From contig NZ_FODT01000002.1 of assembly GCF_900110435.1 (NCBI RefSeq), positions 496,001-560,000 on the forward strand: a stretch of 64,000 bases of DNA. Reading direction: 5' to 3'. The DNA is from Rhodopseudomonas pseudopalustris. Lineage in GTDB: Bacteria > Pseudomonadota > Alphaproteobacteria > Rhizobiales > Xanthobacteraceae. Below are positions 55,451-64,000 of this stretch, piece by piece. Below the pieces are notes generated by a model, which was not told the origin of the DNA, made no database searches, and saw only the letters and a program-made list of their open reading frames with translations. Both the position numbers and the translations under genes were made by a program. Position 1 is the first letter of the stretch; the number at the start of each line of letters is the position of its first letter.

Positions 55451-56884
55451 TCAGGAAATCCAGCGCAGCACTTTCGCAAGCCGCGTGATTTTGCCGCCGT
55501 AGGGCGGATACAGATCGGCGAAGCGGTTATAGGGCGAGCGATAGAACACCGGCTTGAGTTGGGTGAAGGTGTTGAACCCCCATTCGCCGTGATAGGAGCC
55601 CGTTCCCGACGCGCCGACGCCGCCCATCGGCTGGTTGACCTGGGCGAAATGCACCAGGCAGTCGTCGATGGTGACGCCGCCGGACACGGTCCGCGCCAGC
55701 ACCTCGTCGCGCGCCGCCTCGTCCTTGCCGAACCAGTACAGCGCCAGCGGGCGGTCGCGTGAATTGATGAAGGCGATCGGCTCGGCCGGATCATCGTAAC
55801 CGAGGATCGGCAACAGCGGGCCGAAGATCTCTTCCTGCATGATCTTCATGTCGGACGTGGCGCCGAGCACCACTGTCGGCGGAAACTTGCGCTGTCCTTG
55901 CCACGCCGCGTCGTCGGCCGCGGCCGGCTGCAGCAGCCGCGCGCCGCGCGCCGCAGCGTCGTCGACGAGGCCCTTCAGCCGCGCATAATGCCGGTCGGCG
56001 ACAATCGAGGTGTAGTCCTTGTTGGCGGGATCGGAGCCGAACATCCGCTGCATCGCGTCGCGGATCTTTGCCGCCAGTGCCTCGACCATGTCTTGCGGCG
56101 CCAGCACATAGTCCGGCGCGATGCAGGTCTGGCCCGCATTCATCAGCTTGGCGTAGGCGATCCGCGGCGCCACCTCGTCGAGGTCGGCGGAGCGGTCGAC
56201 GATGGTCGGGGATTTGCCGCCGAGTTCGAGCGTGACCGGCGTGAGGTTACGCCCGGCGGCTTCTGCGACGATCCGGCCCACCCGCGTGGAGCCGGTGAAC
56301 ATCAGATGGTCGAACGGCAGCTTCGCGAACGCCTCGGCGACGCCGTCCTCGATCCCGGTCACGATCATCTCGGCGGGGTCGAACTTTGCGGCGATTGTTT
56401 CCTGCAACAGAGCCGAGAACGCCGGCGACAATTCGCTCGGCTTGATCATCACCCGGTTGCCGGCGGCCAGCGCGCCGATCGCCGGCGCCAGCGTCAGCTG
56501 CAGCGGATAATTCCACGGCGCGATGATGCCGACCACGCCGAGCGGCTGCGGGATCAGCCGGTTCTTGCCCGGCCAGAATTGCGGCTGGGTCGCGACCTTG
56601 CGCGGCGCCATCCAGGATTTGATGTGCTTGCTGGTGTGCTTGATGTCGCCGAGCAGGCTGAGCGTCTCGGCGATCATGGTCTCGATCGCGCAGCGATGGC
56701 CGAAATCGGCGGAGATCGCCTGCTCGAATCGCTTTTCATTGTCCTTCAGAACACTGCGGAGCCGCGCCAGCCTGTCGAGCCGCTGCTCCAGCGTCGCCGG
56801 CGCTTCGGCTCGGGAGCGGTCGAGCATCCGGTGAAAGCTGTCCTGCAGGGCGTTGCCGCCGAATCCGCTCAACGGCTGGTCCAT
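55451..56884 (-). CDS. Coniferyl-aldehyde-type dehydrogenase
   Basis: A 477-aa aldehyde dehydrogenase. It has the start block GVVGIIAPWNYPLQLTL, the NAD motif FTGSTRVGRIVAEAA, catalytic Glu in TLELGGKSPTIV and catalytic Cys in NAGQTCIAPDYV. The early cluster DFGHRCAIETMIAET and the C-terminal NQPMGGVGASG match the CalB-like group that oxidises coniferyl or medium-chain aldehydes. The ATG at 56884 is the natural start; the frame extends upstream without support. Together with the GMC enzyme it forms a two-step alcohol oxidation unit. Confidence 0.93.
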   Translation of the reverse strand: MDQPLSGFGGNALQDSFHRMLDRSRAEAPATLEQRLDRLARLRSVLKDNEKRFEQAISADFGHRCAIETMIAETLSLLGDIKHTSKHIKSWMAPRKVATQPQFWPGKNRLIPQPLGVVGIIAPWNYPLQLTLAPAIGALAAGNRVMIKPSELSPAFSALLQETIAAKFDPAEMIVTGIEDGVAEAFAKLPFDHLMFTGSTRVGRIVAEAAGRNLTPVTLELGGKSPTIVDRSADLDEVAPRIAYAKLMNAGQTCIAPDYVLAPQDMVEALAAKIRDAMQRMFGSDPANKDYTSIVADRHYARLKGLVDDAAARGARLLQPAAADDAAWQGQRKFPPTVVLGATSDMKIMQEEIFGPLLPILGYDDPAEPIAFINSRDRPLALYWFGKDEAARDEVLARTVSGGVTIDDCLVHFAQVNQPMGGVGASGTGSYHGEWGFNTFTQLKPVFYRSPYNRFADLYPPYGGKITRLAKVLRWIS

Positions 56885-57170
56885 GATGCGCTCCACCTGT
56901 TGCGGCCTTTTGTCTGGATTTGGGCCGATTTTGACGAAGTCTTGCAGGAGCAGGGGCATCGGGCAACCGCATCGGGTTCCGGTCGTCATAATATCTTGAA
57001 AATATCCGTCACGGGCCTTCCCAAACCCCCCGGGCATTGGTACACACCCCTCGCGCCCCGGGCATCAGCCCACGGGCAGCCTTCTCAGGAACCTTCCGGG
57101 AGGATCGATCAGCGCCCCACGGCGTTGACCGTTCACTTTGGTTTTCTGAAAAGCCGCGCAAAAGTTTATC

Positions 57171-58855
<1,685 letters not shown>

Positions 58856-58874
58856 GTGACAATCTCCTGCCAGC

Positions 58875-59063
58875 TCAGGAGCGCTTTGGACGGTGCTCCT
58901 CGGCAAGCTGCTCATACCAGTCTTGCGCCGCGCTACGAGCCAGTAGACGTACAAGCTCAACGAGGCGCGGATCGGGGCCGCCGCCACTCCGTGGCACGAG
59001 CACCAAGTCCGGCCGTCCAAGGTGGACGACGGTTCTGCGCTCTTGAGCAACGACCTCTTTCAT
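58875..59063 (-). CDS. Small ORF upstream of the recombinase
   Basis: A 62-aa protein (ATG at 59063; an in-frame ATG at 59135 would add 24 aa) that ends 19 bases before the recombinase start on the same strand. The sequence is coherent (VVAQERRTVVHLGRPDLVLVPR, then RLVELVRLLARSAAQDWYEQL) and amphipathic. Small proteins in this place can be directionality factors or regulators for large serine integrases, which is a guess here. The ribosome-binding site is weak. Confidence 0.55.
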   Translation of the reverse strand: MKEVVAQERRTVVHLGRPDLVLVPRSGGGPDPRLVELVRLLARSAAQDWYEQLAEEHRPKRS

Positions 59064-59364
59064 CGTAGCGCCAATTTCTGCCGATTGCACGGTGTTTGTC
59101 CCGAGTACCATCGGCACATCGGGGGACAACGACAACGGAAATTGGGTCCGATTATTGGATAGGAGCGGCGGTGCCTGCGAACGAGTTCTGACTCTAGGGT
59201 AGCGGAGAGTAGTTTAGCGTCGCGCAAAGACCTGCGCGCTTCGGCATCCGAAAACAAACGCTGCAGGCATCCGCGTCGTTGCGCACCGCATTTGGACTGG
59301 CGTCCTTTTCGGCGATTCCCTCAGGTATTTCGCGGTTGTGGCGGTGCCATCGTAGGCAGAATAG
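59064..59364. other. Gap inside the mobile element
   Basis: 301 bases, no gene or fold recognised. The codon pattern of open frames here is not gene-like. Confidence 0.5.
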
Positions 59365-61797
59365 CTACAGCCATCCCCGTTCGCTGAATGCGGCGAGGTC
59401 GATGCCGGGCGGAGCGAACCAGCCCCCGTTGCGATAACGCGCGCCGAGCTTGAGTGCGACTTCCTTGTTGCCATAGGGAATTCGCAGCGGTGTGTCTCTT
59501 GCGGACTTTGGCGGCCTTGGCGCTGCATCGGCCGCCGCCGCAGTTTTCGATTTCCGAACTCGCTTCCGCGATGCGATCGATCGGGAGGTGCTTGTTCCAG
59601 TGGTTCTCGCCGCGGCCTTGCAATGGCCGTTCCGGCGCTTCGCCGTCCCTTTGTTCGAATCGAGCCACGCGGCCATGGCGCTGGAGTTGGTCTTGGCCTC
59701 ATCCGGAACGACGATGCCTTTCGCGATCGCGATCTTCCGGGCGTAGGACAGTTGCGCCGCACTCGCCGGCGTGGGTTCGGCCGTCTCGTTTGAATCGCCG
59801 TCGGTCTTCTTCGGGGCATGTTGTTTCAGAAACGCACCGCAGATCGATATCGAAGTCTTGTAGCCGGAGGGCGGTTTGATGCCGAGTTGCCGGGCGATGC
59901 TGTCGGCATAGCGCTTCATCGCCGGTGTCGGCGGAAAGGATCGGGCGGAACTGGCTGCGCCGTCGCCGAGCAAGGCGGGGCTTCCAGCGGCGGTGCTGTC
60001 GGTCAGCTTGCCGATGATGCGTTGCGCGACATTGCACACGGCATCGATCGCGCCGAGCATCTCTTGTTTGCCGACGACGACATCGTCGAGCAGGCATTCC
60101 AGTTGCGCTGTCACGCCGGGATCGACCAGGGCGGGATCGGCTCTTTGCAGAATGCCGAACAGCGACAGACCGGCGTCGGTCGGCACGATGTGCTTGCCCT
60201 GGATCACCAGAAAAGCCTGCTTCTTCAGTCCGCCGATGATCTCGGCCCGCGTCGCCGGCGTGCCGATGCCCTTAGCTTCCTTGAGGCGATCGCGCAGCGC
60301 CTCGTCATCGACGAAGCGCCAGGCATTTTGCATGGCTTCAATCAGCGTGCCTTCGTTGTAACGCGGCGGCGGCCGGGTTTCCTTGTCCTCGATTTTGGGA
60401 TCCTGCAACTGCGCCGTCTCGCCGTTGCGTAGCGCCGGCAGCAATTGGGCGTCGTCTCCCTTTTCCTCGGCGGGTTGCCATTCGGGGAAGGCGGCGCGCC
60501 AGCCGAGGTCGATCGGCTGCCGACCGGCGGCGCGGAATTCGAAGCCGCGCACGTCGAGCGTCGCGGTGGTCTGCCGATAGCGGAAGTCGGGCATCAGCGC
60601 GGCCAGATAGGCGCGTGCGATGACGTCGAATAGTTTCTTCTCGTCGGACGACAGCCGCGGCCAGACTTCCGGCAGCCTGTCGATGGTGTTGACGTTGGGG
60701 ATGATGGCGTGATGGCTAGCCCCCTCCAATCCCTTGTCGTGAAATGTGCCGCTCGCGCCCCTGCGGATCACCGGCGGTTCGGGCACCGGGATTGCGCCAA
60801 AAGATTGCCCCGCCTGCAATCCGGCCACGATCCGCGGCACGTCCGCGATCAAGCTTTGCGGCAGGTAGCGGACTTCGGCGCGAGGGTAGGCGATGATCTT
60901 CTTGCCCTGGCCGTCATAGAGCTGCTGCGCTACGTCGAGCGTCTTGCTGGCCGGCCAGCCGAAGCGGGAGCCGCACAGCTTCTGCAGCGACGGCAGATCG
61001 TGCAGTTTCGGCGGCCCTTGCCGTTTGTCCTCGACGCGCACGCCAAGTCCGCCCTCGAAATCCCGCGCAGCGTCTGCGACGGCCTCGGCCACCTCGCGCC
61101 GGACAATTCGCTCTTGAGGGGCGTGCCGCATCTGGAATTGCCCGCCCTCGACTTTGGCGGTGGCGACAATCTCGAAATAGGCGAGGGGGACGAAATTGCG
61201 GATTTCCAATTCGCGTCGGCAAACGATCGCCAAGGTCGGCGTTTTCACGCGCCCGACGCCAATCACACGCCGCGCGCCCTGTCCCAGGATGACGGTCGCC
61301 GTGCGGGTCAGCGACAGATTGTAGATCTGGTCGGCCTGCCGGCGCGCCACGGCGGCGGCGTAGAGCCGCGCATAGTCGGCGTTCGGCTTTGCCGTCTCAA
61401 ACGCCGCGCGGATCGTCTGCGAATCCTGTGCAGTAAACAACACGCGCATAACCTCGCCGCAGTAGTTGTAGTGTTCGAGAATCTCCTGGCCGATCAGCTG
61501 GCCTTCGCGGTCGCAATCGGTCGCGAGCCAGACCCGTTTGGCCGTCCGCAGCGCTTCGCGGATAGCCTTGAGCTTGGCGGTCTTGTTTCCGCCCGAGGCC
61601 GGACGCGTGTCGTAAAGCCCCTCGGGGCGCAACAGGATCGGCGACCACCGCTTCCAGGCGGGCACGACATCCTCTGGTTCCAGCAGATCGAACAGATGAC
61701 CTTCGGCCGGCAGGATCTCGCCGTAGCGAGACCCGACAGCTTCTCGGACGTCTTTCGCCTGGCTGGTCTTCTCGGTGATGACGATCTGATCGGACAT
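59365..61797 (-). CDS. topB: DNA topoisomerase III, plasmid/ICE type
   Basis: A type IA topoisomerase, 810 aa. The Toprim domain has IVITEKTSQAKD (catalytic Glu) and ATDCDREGQLIG (DxDxEG). The strand-breaking Tyr is in KKIIAYPRAEVRYL. KGIGTPATRAEII is the usual RxTxxxE-like block. The C-terminus ends in a separate small module (IPYGNKEVALKLGARYRNGGWFAPPG...) resembling DUF5710, a domain found on mobile-element proteins. The ATG at 61797 starts the Toprim domain; the upstream open frame is discounted. It probably helps resolve DNA of a conjugative or integrative element. Confidence 0.93.
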   Translation of the reverse strand: MSDQIVITEKTSQAKDVREAVGSRYGEILPAEGHLFDLLEPEDVVPAWKRWSPILLRPEGLYDTRPASGGNKTAKLKAIREALRTAKRVWLATDCDREGQLIGQEILEHYNYCGEVMRVLFTAQDSQTIRAAFETAKPNADYARLYAAAVARRQADQIYNLSLTRTATVILGQGARRVIGVGRVKTPTLAIVCRRELEIRNFVPLAYFEIVATAKVEGGQFQMRHAPQERIVRREVAEAVADAARDFEGGLGVRVEDKRQGPPKLHDLPSLQKLCGSRFGWPASKTLDVAQQLYDGQGKKIIAYPRAEVRYLPQSLIADVPRIVAGLQAGQSFGAIPVPEPPVIRRGASGTFHDKGLEGASHHAIIPNVNTIDRLPEVWPRLSSDEKKLFDVIARAYLAALMPDFRYRQTTATLDVRGFEFRAAGRQPIDLGWRAAFPEWQPAEEKGDDAQLLPALRNGETAQLQDPKIEDKETRPPPRYNEGTLIEAMQNAWRFVDDEALRDRLKEAKGIGTPATRAEIIGGLKKQAFLVIQGKHIVPTDAGLSLFGILQRADPALVDPGVTAQLECLLDDVVVGKQEMLGAIDAVCNVAQRIIGKLTDSTAAGSPALLGDGAASSARSFPPTPAMKRYADSIARQLGIKPPSGYKTSISICGAFLKQHAPKKTDGDSNETAEPTPASAAQLSYARKIAIAKGIVVPDEAKTNSSAMAAWLDSNKGTAKRRNGHCKAAARTTGTSTSRSIASRKRVRKSKTAAAADAAPRPPKSARDTPLRIPYGNKEVALKLGARYRNGGWFAPPGIDLAAFSERGWL

Positions 61798-62138
61798 TTC
61801 GGGCTGAGAGCGCCACTCAGAATATGCCAATTTCCGAAATGGAACATAAAGCGAACAAAGGGCACATGCAAGCGCCCCACGGCCTCGCGCTGCCGGATTC
61901 CGCTCGACACTTCGCGGGGCGCCTCGTTTCGACTTGGTCGGGCAGCATTCTGGCCCCCTCTGGTGAACCCGCTTGACCGAGGGAGTGGATAAGAACATAT
62001 AGAGAACAAATGGCTGCCGGTAGGCTGCGCACTGTCTTGTTGGATCGCTGACGACCTGCGGAAACGAAACGTTGTGAATTATGGGTTAATCTCGCCATCG
62101 CGCTTGGATTTGCGGCGCTGGGGATCGAAGGGGCGCCC
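61798..62138. other. Divergent intergenic region, topB and DNA methylase
   Basis: 341 bases. No gene; promoters for both flanking genes are expected here but none could be fixed by eye. Confidence 0.5.
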
Positions 62139-64000
62139 GTGAGCACGGTTGAGCGTTGGACCAGGGACTTGGGATATGGCGAAGTGCCTGGCGCGCTGTT
62201 GGCCGATGCCAATCAAGTTTCTGCGGATCATCCCTTTGCTACCGAGGTGGTGGGGATGTTCGACGCGGCTGGCGATGTCGGCGCGTCGGCCGTTCTTTGC
62301 ATCGATCGAGTGCCGACTGTTTGTCTGGTGGATTCCGCGCAACTCAAGGGTGACGAGAACGCCCAGGCGAACCAGATTCGCCGGTTTTGCGAACGGCTCT
62401 GGAACCAAAATCTGGCTCGCATCGTTCTGGTGGCAGCGGATGATTATGTCGATGCTTGGTCCGTCGACGATCCTCAGGCCCCGCGCGAGAGAATTGTAGC
62501 GGAAGGCGGCGAAAAGCTCGCAGACTTCTCCTTCCAGGGATTGTTGAGCGGAGAAATTCTCAAGAACCGGGCTACCTGGTTTGATCCACATAAGCGGGTC
62601 GACAAGACATTGCTCGACAACGTGCGGGTATTGGTTGAACGGCTATCAGGTGCCGTCACGGCCAATATCGCACGCGAACTGACCGCTTCGGTCATCTTCG
62701 TGGCGTATCTCGAAGATCGAGAGATCATCACCGACGCGTATCGTGCGAGCCGCAACGTATCGACTTTGATCGAGCTTCTTGAGAAGGGTGACGTAAGCGG
62801 CCTCGAGCGATTGTTCGGTCAGCTTCAGAAGGACTTCAATGGAGATTTCCTCGCGACCGATGGCCGCAAGGAGGGGATGTGGCGCGGCTTGCCGTCAAAT
62901 GCGTTCGAGGATCTCCATCAATTCCTGCGTCGCACCGTGCTGCGCTCCGGTCAGACCGCCTTTTGGCGTTATAATTTCGCGCAGATTCCAATCGAATTGA
63001 TTGCCGGCATCTACGAAACGTTCCTCGGCCAGAAGGCAGCGGCGGAAACGGAAGCCGGCGAAAGCGCAACCGGCAAGCGGAAACAGGGGGCCTATTATAC
63101 GCCGCGGCTGCTGTCAGATTGGGTGGTTGAACAGGCGCTCGCTGGCCGCAATCCGCTGGAGCAGCGCATCTTCGATGGTGCCTGCGGTTCGGGTATGCTT
63201 CTCACCGCGGCATTTCGACGGCTGATGCGTGCGCAGCGAGCGGCTGCGCTTCCCAAAGACGACGACAACAACCATGACTTCGCAGCGCGTTGCAGTCTTT
63301 TGCTTGGACACATCTTCGGCAGCGACATTGATGAAGACGCATGCCGACTGACAGCGTTCAGCCTCTATTTGGCCCTCCTGTCCGACCTCGCGCCACGCGA
63401 CCTTGAGCTCCTGCGCAAAGGCGGACACAAACTGCCGTCGCTCAAGAAGAATATTCGAAGCAATGGCCATGGCAATTTCTTCAGCCAAAAGAGCGAAGCG
63501 ATCAACCGCGAGCAATACACGGTGTTTCTGTCAAACCCTCCATGGCGAGAGATGCCGCCAGGGGACCCGGAAACTGCTGTCGTCGAAGCATGGGCTGAGC
63601 GTCAACCAGCTACCGTACACTGGCCCAAGCGGCAAATCGCAGCAGCGTTCGCTCTAGCAGCGGCAGAATCGTTGAGTGCGTCCGGCCGTGTGGCGATGAT
63701 CTTGCCGATCGGTCTGTTCATCTCGGCGGAGCCGAGCACGCGGCGCTTCCGGGCGAATCTGCTTTCGCGTTACAAGATCAAGCGCATCACGAATTTTGCC
63801 GATATGCGGCGGCTTATTTTCGTCGACGCGGACCACCCCTTTGTCGTGATGATTGCGACGCGGCGCGCCGAGGCCGTCGACGACCTTTCCGTTGAGCAGT
63901 TTGAATATTGGACACCCAAGACGGATATCGCGCTTGCCTTCGGCCGTCTTACGCTGCATGGCGCCGATCGGACGATCATGCGCGCCACGGCATTGATCGA
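62139..64000 (+). CDS. N6-adenine DNA methylase, large, cut by the window end
   Basis: A forward frame open to the last base (at least 620 codons). The start is GTG 62139 with GAAGGGG just upstream; no ATG is available before the preceding stop at 62049. Residues 1-330 are mostly unassigned (DSAQLKGDENAQANQIRRF; VTANIARELTASVIFVAYLED; FAQIPIELIAGIYETFLG). Then GAYYTPRLLSDWVVEQAL leads to SAM motif I FDGACGSGMLLTAA (about residue 344) and motif IV NPPW (about 466) of gamma-class adenine methylases. The domain order resembles large type IIG or methylase subunits of BREX- and DISARM-like systems, but no further partner is visible. The C-terminus, where a target-recognition domain should be, is missing. 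Confidence 0.85.
   Translation, partial: MSTVERWTRDLGYGEVPGALLADANQVSADHPFATEVVGMFDAAGDVGASAVLCIDRVPTVCLVDSAQLKGDENAQANQIRRFCERLWNQNLARIVLVAADDYVDAWSVDDPQAPRERIVAEGGEKLADFSFQGLLSGEILKNRATWFDPHKRVDKTLLDNVRVLVERLSGAVTANIARELTASVIFVAYLEDREIITDAYRASRNVSTLIELLEKGDVSGLERLFGQLQKDFNGDFLATDGRKEGMWRGLPSNAFEDLHQFLRRTVLRSGQTAFWRYNFAQIPIELIAGIYETFLGQKAAAETEAGESATGKRKQGAYYTPRLLSDWVVEQALAGRNPLEQRIFDGACGSGMLLTAAFRRLMRAQRAAALPKDDDNNHDFAARCSLLLGHIFGSDIDEDACRLTAFSLYLALLSDLAPRDLELLRKGGHKLPSLKKNIRSNGHGNFFSQKSEAINREQYTVFLSNPPWREMPPGDPETAVVEAWAERQPATVHWPKRQIAAAFALAAAESLSASGRVAMILPIGLFISAEPSTRRFRANLLSRYKIKRITNFADMRRLIFVDADHPFVVMIATRRAEAVDDLSVEQFEYWTPKTDIALAFGRLTLHGADRTIMRATALI

Noticed and set aside
62139-64000. Calling the methylase PglX (BREX) or DrmMI (DISARM)
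   Set aside because: The C-terminus and all downstream genes are outside the window, and motif order alone cannot separate these families.

Overview
The window looks like chromosome of a purple non-sulfur phototrophic alphaproteobacterium close to Rhodopseudomonas (Bradyrhizobium family). It is GC-rich and has the housekeeping set of that group (carB, greA, trxB). It carries bacteriochlorophyll genes (bchE, bchJ) with an anaerobic-type hemN and intergenic repeats of the Rhodopseudomonas/Bradyrhizobium kind. The right edge is a mobile element inserted at an initiator tRNA gene. The species assignment is inferred from gene content, not from a search.

Layout. 0-1 kb: frame-broken remnant of a phage terminase. 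1-13.9 kb: small genes, a ParA-type ATPase, a probable small RNA, LysR regulator with thioredoxin reductase, an Lrp regulator, DoxX, greA, carB, a tRNA-like gene, an exported MsrA with a cytosolic MsrB, DUF3309 and two lipoproteins. 14-21.4 kb: phosphohexomutase, transglutaminase-like protein, a secreted poly-His peptide, an alpha/beta hydrolase and an adaptor-permease-ATPase exporter. 21.8-27.3 kb: an eRF1-like protein, an amino-acid-type binding protein, an enoyl-CoA hydratase, an amidase, a diguanylate cyclase and QueD.

27.3-43.4 kb is the most coherent part. At least eight FNR/FixK-type boxes (TTGNN-N4-NTCAA) lie upstream of hemerythrin, a VOC protein, a 100-aa protein, the bchE-bchJ-hemN operon, a Cys-rich DUF6455 protein, a metallophosphoesterase plus Ser/Thr kinase-UspA pair, and a triple-BON protein; a phosphoketolase follows. 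The bchE promoter also has two TGT-N12-ACA type PpsR sites. This reads as a low-oxygen and photosynthesis regulon with its own phospho-signalling pair. A copper P-type ATPase with a divergent CsoR-type repressor sits inside it.

43.5-52 kb is a signalling cluster: stand-alone receiver, CheR, PilZ-like, REC-EAL, then on the other strand a TctC-type binding protein overlapping a hybrid histidine kinase, then a FixJ-type regulator. 52-57 kb: two SDRs, a GMC alcohol oxidoreductase and a coniferyl-aldehyde-type dehydrogenase.

57.2-64 kb: tRNA-fMet followed by an integrated element with a large serine recombinase whose reading frame runs back through the tRNA, a small conserved-looking ORF, a plasmid/ICE-type topoisomerase III and, divergently, a large N6-adenine DNA methylase cut by the window end. 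The methylase may open a restriction or defence module lying beyond the edge.
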